A stretch of 38,622 nucleotides of DNA from Bacteroidia bacterium (GCA_014376525.1 JACMRI010000091.1:1-38622), one strand, 5' to 3'; shown: positions 7,713 through 17,283, counted from the stretch's first letter. The notes: generated by a model not told the origin, from the letters alone. Made by a program: numbers and translations.

Positions 7713-8864
7713 TTAGTCTAAATAGTAGCTTTTTACTGTGTTGCGCAAGTTATAATTACTACTCATTACCTCGCCATAAGCACCTGCACTAAGTATTGCA
7801 ATTATGTCGCCACGGTTTGTAGTGGGTAATTCTACCGCTTTTCCAAAACAATCGCTGCTCTCGCATATAGGGCCCACCACATCATATTTTAATTGTTGGG
7901 TATTGGTACTGCTTAAGTTTTCTATTTTATGATAGGCTTGGTATAATGCAGGTCTAAGGAGTTCTGTCATTCCTGCATCTAATATAGCAAAGTTCGTATT
8001 TATACCGTTTTTTATGTATAGTACTTTACTTATTAAGTTTCCGCACTGTGCTACTATTGCTCTTCCTAATTCAAAATGTAATTCCTGATTTTTTCGTAAT
8101 TCTATAAATTTATGAAACACTTTAAAATAGGCTTCAAAGTTTACAATAGCATTAGCGGTTGGATTTTTATAATCAATACCCAAACCGCCACCCACATTTA
8201 TTATTGGTAAATCAAAGCCCTTACGCAAGAAATAATTGTTTATTTCATTTACACGCAAGCATAGTTTTTTGAATGGAGATAAGTTGGTTATTTGCGAACC
8301 AATATGAAAATGTAGCCCAATAAGAGTAATGTTATGGAGCGTTTTTAACTGTGCAATAACAGTTTCAAACTCATACGGATTTATACCAAATTTATTTTCT
8401 TCTAAGCCCGTAGTTATGTACTTGTGCGTGTGTGCATCAACATTAGGATTAATGCGTAGCGCAACGCTTGCCTTTTTGTTTAACGACAGTGCAAGTTCAT
8501 CAATAACTTGTAACTCTTGTATGCTTTCGCAATTAAAACAAAAAATATTTTGCTGTAGTGCAAAAAGTATTTCATCATCGTTTTTGCCTACTCCAGCAAA
8601 TACAATTTTAGAAGCATCAAAACCATTATCAATGGCATGTTTAATTTCATTACCACTCACACAGTCGGCACCTAAGTTGGCAGCTTTTATAAGCTGTATT
8701 ATTTTGACATTAGTATTAGCTTTAAAAGCATAATGTACGTGGTAATTGTATTTTTTACTTTCGGTAGTTAATGCAATTAATGTGTTTTTTAATAACGTTA
8801 AATCGTACAAATAATAAGGAGTTTTATGCGCTAATAATTGGGGTAATTTTTCTTTCAATACCAT
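7713..8864 (-). CDS. lysA: Diaminopimelate decarboxylase
   Basis: LysA is the PLP enzyme that decarboxylates meso-diaminopimelate to L-lysine. The alanine racemase-like barrel has the Schiff-base Lys48 in YAFKANTN, GLHFHIGSQ, and the phosphate-binding Gly-rich loop NVGGGLGIDY. The C-terminal part has the active-site CESSDCFGKAVELP and GAYGEVMSSNYN. I chose the ATG that gives MVLKEKLPQLL (383 residues): the frame extends 16 codons further to a TTG that would overlap the lysC stop. The gene begins 34 bases after lysC, so the two form an operon for lysine synthesis. No terminator is visible before the convergent cargo gene. Confidence 0.94.
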   Translation of the reverse strand: MVLKEKLPQLLAHKTPYYLYDLTLLKNTLIALTTESKKYNYHVHYAFKANTNVKIIQLIKAANLGADCVSGNEIKHAIDNGFDASKIVFAGVGKNDDEILFALQQNIFCFNCESIQELQVIDELALSLNKKASVALRINPNVDAHTHKYITTGLEENKFGINPYEFETVIAQLKTLHNITLIGLHFHIGSQITNLSPFKKLCLRVNEINNYFLRKGFDLPIINVGGGLGIDYKNPTANAIVNFEAYFKVFHKFIELRKNQELHFELGRAIVAQCGNLISKVLYIKNGINTNFAILDAGMTELLRPALYQAYHKIENLSSTNTQQLKYDVVGPICESSDCFGKAVELPTTNRGDIIAILSAGAYGEVMSSNYNLRNTVKSYYLD

Positions 8865-8898
8865 TTTATTTTTTGTTTTAAATAGTAATACATTACAA

Positions 8899-10218
8899 TT
8901 AATTATAGCCAAATATGCCTTTGTTTAAGGCTACTAGTGCATCTTTTTTGTGCGCAGAATTTATTAGTACGCTTATGTTGTTGCTACTACCACCGTATGA
9001 CACCATGCGTAGCGGTATATCTTTTAACGATGCCAATACCTTGTATGCGTAGCCTGCAGTATGTTTGGGTAAGCTACCTACAATACAAATAATGGTTTGT
9101 TTGTGTTCTATTTCTACAGTTGCAAATTCTTGTAGTTCGTTTATAATTTCATTTAAATTTTTTACGTTATCAATAGTAAGCGATACGGCTATTTCTGAAG
9201 TAGTAATCATATCGATTGATGTTTTAAAACGTTCGAAAATTTCAAATACGGCTCTCAAAAAACCGTGTGCTAGTAGCATTCTATCGCTTTTTATGTTAAT
9301 AGCACATATATCATCTTTTGCGGCAACTGCCTTAATACCTTCGGTTGCATTAATGTTGGAAATTACCGTACCCAATGCTGTAGGTTGCATAGTATTTTTA
9401 AGCAGCACAGGAATATTTTTTTTTTGCGCAGGCAAAATACAGGTTGGATGTAATATTTTGGCCCCAAAATAAGCTAACTCTGCGGCTTCGTCAAAACTTA
9501 GTGCGTGTATTGCATGAGTTTTGTTTACTACACGTGGGTCGTTGTTGTGCATACCATCAATATCAGTCCATATTTGTACTTCTGTTGCATCAATCGCTGC
9601 ACCTATTATAGATGCGGAGTAGTCGCTTCCGCCACGTTTTAAGTTATCTATTTCGCCAAAAGCGTTTCTACAAATAAAACCTTGTGTTATATATAAGTTT
9701 GTAGTTGGATATTTGGCTAACTCATTATGTAAATGCTTAGTAATATAGGGTAGCTGAGGTTCATCGTTCTCATCAAGGCGCATAAAATTTAATGCGGGTA
9801 GTAACACCGCCTTTATGCTTAACTCTTGCAAATGCAAATAAAATAATGCTGTACTTAATAATTCTCCTTGTGCTAATATAGCTTTTTCTTCGTTGGAAGT
9901 AAACATATCTAAAGTAAAAGAACGCAAATAATCAAAATGATTTTTTAGTAATTCGGCACCTCTTGTTTTAAATTCTTTAGTTGATATTAACTCGTTTACT
10001 ACTTGTGTATATTTGTTTGACAATACCTCAATGGCGGTGTGTGCAGCATCGTGTTCTTTGTTATACAATAGGTTGCACAATTCTAACAACGCATTGGTAG
10101 TCCCGCTCATTGCCGATAGTACTACTATTTTTTTATCATCTCCTTGCACTAGTTTCACTAACGATTGTATGCGTTGGGCTGTGCCTACACTCGTACCTCC
10201 AAATTTTAAAACTTTCAT
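8899..10218 (-). CDS. lysC: Aspartate kinase (aspartokinase)
   Basis: The enzyme phosphorylates L-aspartate, the first step toward lysine, threonine and methionine. The N-terminal kinase domain begins with MKVLKFGGTSVG and contains GGSDYSASIIGAAIDATEVQIWTDIDGM (substrate and nucleotide site) and the EAAELAYFGAKILHP block. The C-terminal part (about residues 290-439) holds two ACT-type regulatory folds, for example FKTSIDMITTSEIAVSLTID and TIICIVGSLPKHTAGYA. These are expected to sense end products. The ATG chosen matches the conserved family start; the frame extends 14 codons upstream to a TTG. It is monofunctional: no homoserine dehydrogenase domain follows. lysA is next in the operon. Confidence 0.94.
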   Translation of the reverse strand: MKVLKFGGTSVGTAQRIQSLVKLVQGDDKKIVVLSAMSGTTNALLELCNLLYNKEHDAAHTAIEVLSNKYTQVVNELISTKEFKTRGAELLKNHFDYLRSFTLDMFTSNEEKAILAQGELLSTALFYLHLQELSIKAVLLPALNFMRLDENDEPQLPYITKHLHNELAKYPTTNLYITQGFICRNAFGEIDNLKRGGSDYSASIIGAAIDATEVQIWTDIDGMHNNDPRVVNKTHAIHALSFDEAAELAYFGAKILHPTCILPAQKKNIPVLLKNTMQPTALGTVISNINATEGIKAVAAKDDICAINIKSDRMLLAHGFLRAVFEIFERFKTSIDMITTSEIAVSLTIDNVKNLNEIINELQEFATVEIEHKQTIICIVGSLPKHTAGYAYKVLASLKDIPLRMVSYGGSSNNISVLINSAHKKDALVALNKGIFGYN

Positions 10219-10257
10219 ATTTAAGTGTGTATTACAAATTGGTATTGAACTATTATG

Positions 10258-10265
10258 CAAACATA
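10258..10265 (-). promoter_or_regulatory. Bacteroidota -7 box upstream of lysC
   Basis: On the minus strand this reads TATGTTTG, an exact TAnnTTTG match, 39 bases before the lysC ATG. It supports the shorter start, because the longer TTG start would overlap the box. Confidence 0.45.
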
Positions 10266-10372
10266 CATCAAAACTTAATATCCCATTATAAACAAAGGGT
10301 TTAATAGTTACATATAGTTTTTTTTAAAAAATACTAATTGATAAATCTCAAGTAATTGTTGGTGTATTGCGT

Positions 10373-11422
10373 TTAAATTTTATGCCAGCTACCTAAGTTA
10401 GTAGTTATTGTAAACGACCAGTTTTGTGCTGCTATATTATAGTTTGTGTATGCTATACCAAAATTAATTTTTTTAACATTAAGCCCTACACCCATTGCAA
10501 AACCTGACAATGCAGTTTTAAACGAATACGCTAACTCCCTGCGTTGCTTATGATTGTAAGATAGTATAATATGGAAATTTTTGCTTAGCAATACTTCTAC
10601 ACCTACATTCAAATGGCGGGCAACGTTATCTGTTTGCTTTACTAAGTAACGCTTGTTAAATCCTGTTTTTATTGCACTAGTATCATTAGTTTTATAAGTG
10701 CCGTTAGCTATTATGTAATATTGGTTGAGGTTGTACGCTGTAAGTACTATTCTAAACGGTGCGTGTTTAATGCGTTGTGCCATTCCCAATTGCATATCTA
10801 GCGGTAATCGTTCGGTTTGATTATTAAATTTATTAATAATACCACCCATATTACGCACCATTGCAGTTGCCACAAAACGTTGGTTAGGGTGTATAAATGC
10901 ACCTGATATATCTGCACACAAACCTAAGCTATTGTAGGCTTCATACACACTGTAAATTGTTTTTATGTTAGCACCAATTTTAAACAGCGAATCGTGTAAT
11001 GTAGTACTGGCTGCGAGCGTAAATAAATAATCGCTGGCGTAAAATTTTTGGTTAGCTAACTCGCCACCTGCATTAGCATAGTCAAACGTGCCGTATTTGT
11101 TGTATTGTATGCCTGCGGCAGCATTTACTTTGTTTTTGATATTAAAACCAAAAGCGGTTTGACCACTATACGTGCCACTATATTGGTTTATAAAAGATTG
11201 TGAAAATTTTAGTTTAGTGCCAATACCTAACATACACGGGTTGTATAAGCCTATGCTTACATCGCCATCATTTATTGCTGTGGCATAACCGTTGTGTGCT
11301 GCGGTGCGATAGTTAGTAGGTGCATTTAAAAACGTGTAAGTATATTTGCCTCCTACTTGCGCAGTAGTAGAAGTTATTCTTAGTAATAAGATTATAAAAA
11401 ATAAATGTTTTAACAATTGCAT
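10373..11422 (-). CDS. porQ: Type IX secretion system barrel protein PorQ
   Basis: A signal peptide (MQLLKHLFFIILLLRITSTTAQ) precedes VGGKYTYTFLNAPTNYRTAA, the usual start of mature PorQ. Further PorQ-like blocks are IQYNKYGTFDYANAGGE, FYASDYLFTLAAST, LFKIGANIKTIYS, LPLDMQLGMAQRIKHAPFRIVLT and the ending NLGSWHKI. PorQ is an outer-membrane barrel of the T9SS attachment complex with PorU, PorV and PorZ. The ATG at 11422 gives 349 residues and a compact signal peptide; an in-frame ATG eight codons upstream (MFYTRYKK) is also possible. It is the last gene in a ribH-porE-like-porQ run with a gap of about 50 bases before it. Confidence 0.87.
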   Translation of the reverse strand: MQLLKHLFFIILLLRITSTTAQVGGKYTYTFLNAPTNYRTAAHNGYATAINDGDVSIGLYNPCMLGIGTKLKFSQSFINQYSGTYSGQTAFGFNIKNKVNAAAGIQYNKYGTFDYANAGGELANQKFYASDYLFTLAASTTLHDSLFKIGANIKTIYSVYEAYNSLGLCADISGAFIHPNQRFVATAMVRNMGGIINKFNNQTERLPLDMQLGMAQRIKHAPFRIVLTAYNLNQYYIIANGTYKTNDTSAIKTGFNKRYLVKQTDNVARHLNVGVEVLLSKNFHIILSYNHKQRRELAYSFKTALSGFAMGVGLNVKKINFGIAYTNYNIAAQNWSFTITTNLGSWHKI

Positions 11423-11474
11423 TTTTTTATAACGTGTATAAAACATAAATATTGTAATTTAAAATAAATATCTT

Positions 11475-13466
11475 TTAATCCCATACTGGGTTCATTACTG
11501 CTACTCTGCACTTTTCATCGGCGTTGGTGCAGTTAGGATACACGCCTACACCTTTTACTGTCCAATATTTTACCTTAGCACCGTATCTGCGCAATAGGCT
11601 AGCAACGGCTTCGGCTCTGCGTTGAGCAAGTTTGTTATTTAATTTGATACTTCCTGTTGGGTCGGTGTAACCCAATATTTCCAGTTGAGGTATAGATTTT
11701 TGTTTTAAATCTAAGGCAAATGTTTTTAAATATTCTTCTTGGGCGGCACTTACTTTACTGCTGTTTAATTTAAAATAAATAGGTTTTATAGCAAATGTAG
11801 TTGCAACTTGTTTAGGTGTTTCAACAGGTAGAGTATTTGCTTCTGTAGGTTTTTCAACTGGCGTTACAAAAGTGGCAATTACTGGTACTGAAATAGGTTT
11901 TAAAAAATCAAACTGTTGTGTTACCGTTTGTTTGGTATTGGCTGTTAAGTCTATTGTAATTTTTTTTAAGGTAGTAATACTATCTACATTGTTAGCGGGG
12001 GCAATAGTATATACAATGCCTGATTGTAAGGGAAATGCAATGTTGTTATCAAATTCGTTAGCCGAAAAATTGCCTACTAACTCTTGTGTATTACTTGCCG
12101 TATTTTGTGCATATACTTTAAATGTTTTGTTTGGAGCTACGTTTTTCAACTTACCGCTTAGTATAGCCAAGCCTTTGTAAGGAGCATTAGTATTGACAGT
12201 GCAGGATTTGTAAATATCATAACTACCAAAGCCTCCCATACGATTTGATGCAAAATAATATTCGCTAGCAGTAGCTTTGGTATAATAAATATCATCAGCT
12301 ATAGAGTTTATGGGGTAACCTATGTTTATGGGTATTTCAAATGTTCCGTTGTTATATTTACTATTGAATACATCGTAACCACCTATGGCATTATGTCCTT
12401 TGCTACTAAAGTATAGTTCGTTTTTGTCCACATCAAAGTATGGTGCATCTTCGTCTAACTCAGTGTTAATAGTTGGGAGCAACTGTGCGGTGTTCCATTT
12501 ATTATCGTCTTTTCGGGTAGCTATGTATAAATCTCTACCACCTGTACCATGCTTACGTATGCTAGAAAATACTACTGTATTACCCTCATTAAAAAAAGTT
12601 GCACTACCTTCCCAAGCCTTTGTATTTATGCCTTTGAGAGGTATTACTTTACCATTAGTTACTTCAAAAAAATCGCCACTTCCTCTACGTTTTTTATCTC
12701 GATAGATGTATAATTTATTTTTAACTAATGCCAACGTAGCATCGTGCTTACGGCTATTAATAGGTTTGGGTAAACTTTGCGGCAATGCAAATTTATCGCC
12801 ACTTTGCAACATAATATTTTCATTGTAGTCAAAAGTGGTTATTAATTTATCGTGCTTACCGTTTACTATGTTGGTATCACCACGCATGGTGTAGTATAGT
12901 TTTTTATTGCTTGCATCTACAAGTGGTGCATACTCTGCATATACTGTATTTACTGCACTATCCGCATTAAAAACTAAATAGTTAGCGGTAGCATTGTGCA
13001 TTACCGTTTTACCATTTTGTGTACTTCTTAATAATTCTTTTGCACTTTTAGTAATAGGGTGCGCAGGATATTGATTGATGAATGTAGTGAGATATGTAGT
13101 GGCTTTATCAAATTCATAGTTGGTATAATATGCACGCCCAAGTTGGTAATTAAGTTCGGCTATGGAACTATCTACATATTTGGCTTTTAACAAATACTCA
13201 ATAGACTTGTTAGCCTCGGTTTTGCTGTAGGTATAGCATACACCCAAGCGATAAGTAAAGGCTACATCATCGGGGTATTTTTGCTCTAATGCTTTGTAAA
13301 AAGGAAGTGCTGTTTCGTAGTCCTTATCATCATAATAAAATACTGCTTCATCAAGCAAATTACCATTTTTTAAAAATATAAATTGCCCATCGTTAGCCAA
13401 CTTAGACTGTGCAATTGCGCCAGTTAATGACGTAGTAAATACTACAAGTAAGAGCAGTTGTTTCAT
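11475..13466 (-). CDS. OmpA-family protein with TPR, PD40 propeller and peptidoglycan-binding domain (PorE-like)
   Basis: The 663-residue protein has a signal peptide (1-20, ending GAIAQ), TPR helices (about 42-150), a PD40-type beta-propeller (about 180-422, with repeats such as TVVFSSIRKHGTGGRDLYIA, ELYFSSKGHNAIGGYDVF and YYFASNRMGGFGSYDIYKS), a carboxypeptidase-regulatory-like beta-domain (about 432-515) and a C-terminal OmpA domain (about 563-655). Asp602 in GYTDPTGS and the Arg in LAQRRAEAV are the expected diaminopimelate-binding residues. This order and length match PorE, which links the T9SS ring to the wall. It follows ribH with two bases between stop and ATG. I used ATG 13466; the frame runs 28 codons further upstream inside ribH but lacks a signal peptide there. 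Confidence 0.82.
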   Translation of the reverse strand: MKQLLLLVVFTTSLTGAIAQSKLANDGQFIFLKNGNLLDEAVFYYDDKDYETALPFYKALEQKYPDDVAFTYRLGVCYTYSKTEANKSIEYLLKAKYVDSSIAELNYQLGRAYYTNYEFDKATTYLTTFINQYPAHPITKSAKELLRSTQNGKTVMHNATANYLVFNADSAVNTVYAEYAPLVDASNKKLYYTMRGDTNIVNGKHDKLITTFDYNENIMLQSGDKFALPQSLPKPINSRKHDATLALVKNKLYIYRDKKRRGSGDFFEVTNGKVIPLKGINTKAWEGSATFFNEGNTVVFSSIRKHGTGGRDLYIATRKDDNKWNTAQLLPTINTELDEDAPYFDVDKNELYFSSKGHNAIGGYDVFNSKYNNGTFEIPINIGYPINSIADDIYYTKATASEYYFASNRMGGFGSYDIYKSCTVNTNAPYKGLAILSGKLKNVAPNKTFKVYAQNTASNTQELVGNFSANEFDNNIAFPLQSGIVYTIAPANNVDSITTLKKITIDLTANTKQTVTQQFDFLKPISVPVIATFVTPVEKPTEANTLPVETPKQVATTFAIKPIYFKLNSSKVSAAQEEYLKTFALDLKQKSIPQLEILGYTDPTGSIKLNNKLAQRRAEAVASLLRRYGAKVKYWTVKGVGVYPNCTNADEKCRVAVMNPVWD

Positions 13467-13468
13467 CG

Positions 13469-13984
13469 TTATTTTTTTAGGACTGTTGCTTTTACTTTTG
13501 GTGCAAATTGTTTTTTCATCAATGCCATTTCTATCGCAGTAGCTGCGCATTCTACACCTTTGTTACCCAGTATTCCGCCACTACGGTCTATACTTTGTTG
13601 TAAAGTATTATCTGTTAATAAGCCAAATATTACAGGAGTAGTTTGTGTAGCGTTGAGTAATGCTATGCCTTGTGTAACTCCTTGACACACAAAATCAAAG
13701 TGGCGAGTTTCGCCTTGTATTACTGTACCAAGTATTATCACGGCATCGTATTTTTTGGTTTTGGTAAGTAGTTGCGCAGCATATACCAACTCAAAACTAC
13801 CAGGTACTTTTATTTTTACAATGTCTTTGGCTTTAGTACCAAACTCAAGCAGGGTGGTGTATGCGCCGTTTTCTAGGTTGTTGGTTATGGTTTCATTCCA
13901 AGCGGCAGTTACTATGGCTATTTTTAAGCCTAATGCCTTTTTTTTATCTTTAAGTTTGATGTTTGAATAATTTACTGTTGCCAT
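13469..13984 (-). CDS. ribH: 6,7-dimethyl-8-ribityllumazine synthase
   Basis: RibH condenses 5-amino-6-ribitylaminouracil with 3,4-dihydroxy-2-butanone 4-phosphate in riboflavin synthesis. Visible signatures are AAWNE (27-31), the substrate loop VPGSFEL (60-66), GTVIQGETRHFDF with catalytic His95, and PVIFGLLTDNTLQQS with Arg134 in SIDRSGG for phosphate binding. The 171 residues match the usual subunit of the icosahedral or pentameric enzyme. The gene has a -7 box 25 bases upstream and its stop lies two bases before the PorE-like ATG, so translation of the two may be coupled. Joint transcription of a vitamin gene with T9SS genes is seen here; a functional link is not implied. Confidence 0.95.
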   Translation of the reverse strand: MATVNYSNIKLKDKKKALGLKIAIVTAAWNETITNNLENGAYTTLLEFGTKAKDIVKIKVPGSFELVYAAQLLTKTKKYDAVIILGTVIQGETRHFDFVCQGVTQGIALLNATQTTPVIFGLLTDNTLQQSIDRSGGILGNKGVECAATAIEMALMKKQFAPKVKATVLKK

Positions 13985-14009
13985 TTTTTATTTTTTTAAA
14001 TTACTAACA

Positions 14010-14017
14010 CAAAGTTA
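14010..14017 (-). promoter_or_regulatory. Bacteroidota -7 box upstream of ribH
   Basis: On the minus strand TAACTTTG fits TAnnTTTG exactly, 25 bases before the ribH ATG. Confidence 0.45.
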
Positions 14018-14226
14018 TTATTTACTTGATAGGTTTGCTTGTTTATGGTTGCTATTGTTTAAAAAAATAATTTGTGGGTAATATATTTTGTACATTGTTT
14101 ATCAACGAAAATTTGTTATTCATTAAAGTAAAATATGCTTGTCCTTAAAGTTACCTATTTTTAAATTTTAAAACTAACTCTCCATAAGCGTAATAGATTT
14201 TTACGCCACCTACCCCCTATGAATTA

Positions 14227-14591
14227 ATGTGTAAACTTCATTTTAAAACTATCACCATAAATGAAAAAATAGAAGCGAGTGTAAAAGCGGGAGTGTAAGC
14301 CACAATAGACGACTCAACATTTTACAAACAAATGATCAGAACCATAACTCACACGCCACAAAAAGTAGATAAAACCAATATTAATAAGCTTTTGCCTAGG
14401 GTACACAAGGCTTTAGTAACGCAAAACGATTGTTGTAAGACATACACCACAGAATAGTTGATGGTTTTTTACAAAACTATCTAAACGAATTTTGCTATAA
14501 ATTTAACAGAAAATACTTTGGAGGTAAAATGATGGAAAGGCTTGTTATTGCTGCAATTGCAAATAAATGGACTAAATTAAAGGTAGGTTAA
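14227..14591 (+). pseudogene. Decayed IS1595-family transposase, C-terminal fragment
   Basis: Two frames carry parts of one transposase. The first reads MCKLHFKTITINEKIEASVKAGV, an in-frame TAA (14296-14298), then ATIDDSTFYKQMI and LLPRVHKALVTQNDCCKTYTTE up to TAG at 14455. The second, shifted, reads HRIVDGFLQNYLNEFCYKF, NRKYFGGKMMERL and ends KLKVG with TAA at 14589. The D-D-S-T, the V-H-x-A block and the YLNEF-x-Y-x-FNR ending are typical of the ISPna2-like branch of IS1595. The 5' half is missing, and the stop plus frameshift make it inactive. Just after the stop comes CTGATACCC, a possible right terminal repeat end. No matching left end was found nearby. Confidence 0.72.
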
Positions 14592-14640
14592 CTGATACCC
14601 ATAAAATATTAATTTTTACCAATCACACCTTAAATAAAAT

Positions 14641-14669
14641 AAGTCCCACTACATATTGTAGTGGGACTT
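14641..14669 (-). terminator. Hairpin terminator downstream of accC
   Basis: A perfect 13-bp stem (AAGTCCCACTACA and its complement) closes on a 3-base loop. On the minus strand it lies about 30 bases after the accC stop and is followed by TTATTTTATTT, so it ends the accB-accC transcript. Read from the plus strand it would also shield accC from the transposase remnant. Confidence 0.8.
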
Positions 14670-14699
14670 ATTTGTTAATGTATTTTTTGTAAAAAAAAC

Positions 14700-16040
14700 T
14701 TACTCGCTTAAGTCAAATGTTTCCATGAACTTTGTAGTATAATCTCCTTTTTTAAATTGTTCATTTTGCATTAAACGTAAGTGAAATGGTATAGTAGTTT
14801 TTACTCCTTCTATTACGTATTCGCTTAATGCACGGTGCATTTTGGCTATTGCTTCCTCGCGTGTTTGCGCTACGGTTATTAGTTTTGCCACCATACTATC
14901 GTAATTAGGAGGTATAACATAACCCGAATAGATGTGCGAATCTACCCTAATACCGTGTCCGCCTGGTGTAAACAAGTTCCCTATTTTTCCTGGGCTTGGG
15001 CGGAAGTTATTAAATGGATCTTCAGCATTAATACGGCATTCAATAGCGTGCATTTGTGGGTAATAATTCTTACCGCTTATTGGATTTCCAGCAGCTACTA
15101 ATATTTGCTCACGCACAAGGTCGTAGTTTATAACTTCTTCGGTTATAGGGTGTTCTACTTGTATGCGTGTATTCATTTCCATAAAATAGAAATTGCGGTA
15201 TTTATCTACCAAAAATTCTACAGTACCCACCCCTTCGTACTTAACGGCTAGTGCAGCTTTTATAGCAGCGTTGCCCATACGTTCTCTCAATTCATCAGTC
15301 ATAAAAGGTGATGGAGTTTCCTCTACCAATTTTTGATGGCGGCGTTGTACCGAGCAATCTCTTTCGCTAAGGTGGCATGCTTTACCAAATTGGTCGCCTA
15401 CTATTTGTATTTCAATATGGCGAGGTTCTTCTATGTATTTTTCCATATACATAGCACCATTGCCAAATGCTGCTTCAGCTTCTTTGGTTGCGCTTTCAAA
15501 GTTAGGGAGCAATTCCTCTTCTTTCCATATAATGCGCATGCCACGCCCACCACCACCTGCAGTAGCTTTTATTATTACAGGATAGCCCGTTTCTTTGGCC
15601 GTAATTTTAGCTTGTTCAATATCGGTAATTAATCCATCGCTACCAGGTACTACTGATACACCTGCAAGGCGCATAGTCATTTTTGCGTTGCTTTTATCGC
15701 CCATACCCTCAATCATTTCGGGCGAAGCACCTATAAATTTTATTTTATACTCTTGGCATATACGGCTAAACTTAGCGTTTTCGCTAAGGAAACCATATCC
15801 AGGGTGTATTGCATCAGCATTTGTAATTTCGGCTGCCGATATTATGCGAGAAATATTTAGGTACGAATCTTTACTAGCTGGTGGGCCTATACACACTGCT
15901 TCATCAGCAAACTTTACGTGTAAACTATCACGGTCTGCAGTGGAATAAACTGCTACGGTTTTTATGCCCATTTCTTTGCAAGTACGTATTATGCGCAATG
16001 CAATTTCGCCACGGTTGGCAACAAGTATTTTTTTAAACAT
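14700..16040 (-). CDS. accC: Biotin carboxylase subunit of acetyl-CoA carboxylase
   Basis: AccC carboxylates the biotin on AccB with bicarbonate and ATP, the first half reaction of acetyl-CoA carboxylase in fatty acid synthesis. The ATP-grasp enzyme is complete at 446 residues: [20 protein letters not shown] at the N-terminus, the Gly-rich ATP lid [13 protein letters not shown] (158-170), metal-binding Glu275 and Glu288, and [15 protein letters not shown] (289-303) with Asn290 and Arg292. It lies 106 bases after accB and ends with a hairpin terminator. The order accB-accC is that of many bacteria. A role in another biotin-dependent carboxylase (propionyl or methylcrotonyl) is less likely given the separate small AccB next to it. 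Confidence 0.95.
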   Translation of the reverse strand: MFKKILVANRGEIALRIIRTCKEMGIKTVAVYSTADRDSLHVKFADEAVCIGPPASKDSYLNISRIISAAEITNADAIHPGYGFLSENAKFSRICQEYKIKFIGASPEMIEGMGDKSNAKMTMRLAGVSVVPGSDGLITDIEQAKITAKETGYPVIIKATAGGGGRGMRIIWKEEELLPNFESATKEAEAAFGNGAMYMEKYIEEPRHIEIQIVGDQFGKACHLSERDCSVQRRHQKLVEETPSPFMTDELRERMGNAAIKAALAVKYEGVGTVEFLVDKYRNFYFMEMNTRIQVEHPITEEVINYDLVREQILVAAGNPISGKNYYPQMHAIECRINAEDPFNNFRPSPGKIGNLFTPGGHGIRVDSHIYSGYVIPPNYDSMVAKLITVAQTREEAIAKMHRALSEYVIEGVKTTIPFHLRLMQNEQFKKGDYTTKFMETFDLSE

Positions 16041-16146
16041 AGGTTTATTAATTTGAAAAATTAATGAATTTGTTATTTTGAAAATTTAATTAAAAAACAC
16101 AATTGAGAAATGTTTTAAATTTTCAAACGTATTAACATTCAAATAT

Positions 16147-16629
16147 TTAGTTAGGCTCAACTAAAAATAAAGGCTGGTCGTATTCTACAGGAGTCGCGTC
16201 ATCAACCAATACTTTAACTATTTTACCGCTTATTTCGCTTTCTATTTCGTTAAATAGTTTCATGGCTTCAATAATACATACTGCTTTACCAGGTTTAATT
16301 TCGTCGCCTATATTTGCAAACGATGGTTTGTCGGGTGATGATGAGCGGTAAAAAGTACCAATCATTGGCGATTTAATAGTTATTAAATTGCTTGCTACTG
16401 GTATAGCTGCTGGTGCATCGGTAGGTACGTTTGGTGCGGCCGCTACAGGTGCTGCTAATTGTTGTTGCGCTTGTGGGGCATAGTATTGTTGCGGTGCTTG
16501 TTGCATCATTATTGGTGCTGTACCGCCTGTTTTTATTACTATTTTAAAACCATCTTGCTCTAGTTCTACTTCGCTAACTCCGCTTTTAGAAACAAATTTT
16601 ATTAACTCTTGTATTTCTTTTAATTCCAT
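16147..16629 (-). CDS. accB: Biotin carboxyl carrier protein of acetyl-CoA carboxylase
   Basis: AccB carries the biotin that moves carboxyl groups from AccC to the transferase. The C-terminal biotinyl domain (about 82-160) has the lysine that is biotinylated, Lys124, in the motif EAMKLFNEIE. The N-terminal helix (MELKEIQELIKFVSKSGVSE) is the usual AccB start. Between them is a flexible Ala/Pro/Gln-rich linker (about 40-78). The length of 160 residues is standard. It is the first gene of the accB-accC pair, transcribed toward accC. Confidence 0.95.
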   Translation of the reverse strand: MELKEIQELIKFVSKSGVSEVELEQDGFKIVIKTGGTAPIMMQQAPQQYYAPQAQQQLAAPVAAAPNVPTDAPAAIPVASNLITIKSPMIGTFYRSSSPDKPSFANIGDEIKPGKAVCIIEAMKLFNEIESEISGKIVKVLVDDATPVEYDQPLFLVEPN

Positions 16630-16727
16630 GATGTTATAGTTTTATATGTTTATGAGTGAATGTTATATGTAATTTTAATTTTTAATTTATTATGCCTTAA
16701 AAGTATAAAAATATTGCAAAACTGCGT

Positions 16728-17201
16728 TTATTTTTCGGTTTGGTTTATTGTTACGCCTACATCAAATACTTGTGCAAGTTTGGCGTCGCGCATACCTTGT
16801 TGTACGCTCATGGTGTAGTTACCTTTGAGCGGGAATAATATGCCTCGTTTGTACAGTATTTGGTTGTCTATAATATTGTTTACAGTTTTGCCCAACCACT
16901 TGCCTTGTGTGTTGGCAAGAAGTATTTCTACTGTGTCGTTTATTGTTTTTTTGTTTGGAAATGTAGTCTTTACAAACAAGAATATATTACTGTAACTATA
17001 TTCTGTACCATTGCGCACGCCTAACAATACATTATGTTTATTAACGGTGTCAGTAATTGTAAATGTAAAATTAGCCAACGAATCTACCTGCCATGTGTGG
17101 TCGTTAATGCTATTGTATTGGCTATACACTTGCTTGTTGCCACAGCTTGTAAGGGCTAAGTATAAGTAAGCAATAATGGTTATGTATATTGATGTACGCA
17201 T
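16728..17201 (-). CDS. gldH: Gliding motility lipoprotein GldH
   Basis: The 157-residue protein has a lipoprotein signal peptide with lipobox LTSC (Cys20), then the GldH-like run QYNSINDHTWQVDSLANFTF, YSNIFLFVKTTFPN and GKWLGKTVNNIIDNQILYK, and the ending MRDAKLAQVFDVGV. GldH is needed for gliding and T9SS function in Flavobacterium johnsoniae and is found widely in the phylum, also in non-gliders. The start ATG gives the signal peptide directly. It lies 82 bases after the RicT-like gene on the same strand, an arrangement often seen in this phylum. Whether this cell glides cannot be told from one gene. Confidence 0.83.
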   Translation of the reverse strand: MRTSIYITIIAYLYLALTSCGNKQVYSQYNSINDHTWQVDSLANFTFTITDTVNKHNVLLGVRNGTEYSYSNIFLFVKTTFPNKKTINDTVEILLANTQGKWLGKTVNNIIDNQILYKRGILFPLKGNYTMSVQQGMRDAKLAQVFDVGVTINQTEK

Positions 17202-17283
17202 TGTTTAAATAATTATAATTATTTGTGTCTATGTTTTTTTTAGTATTATTTTTTAATTTAAAAGTATTTCGTAATTGTCTTTT

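Noticed and set aside
13985-14226. Spacer between ribH and the transposase remnant considered as a riboswitch (FMN type) for ribH
   Set aside because: The leader between the -7 box and the ribH ATG is under 30 bases, too short for an FMN riboswitch, and no conserved FMN-element core is visible.
16041-16146. Gap between accB and accC considered as a terminator or separate promoter
   Set aside because: Only weak AT-rich self-complementarity is present and no exact TAnnTTTG box; co-transcription is the simpler reading.
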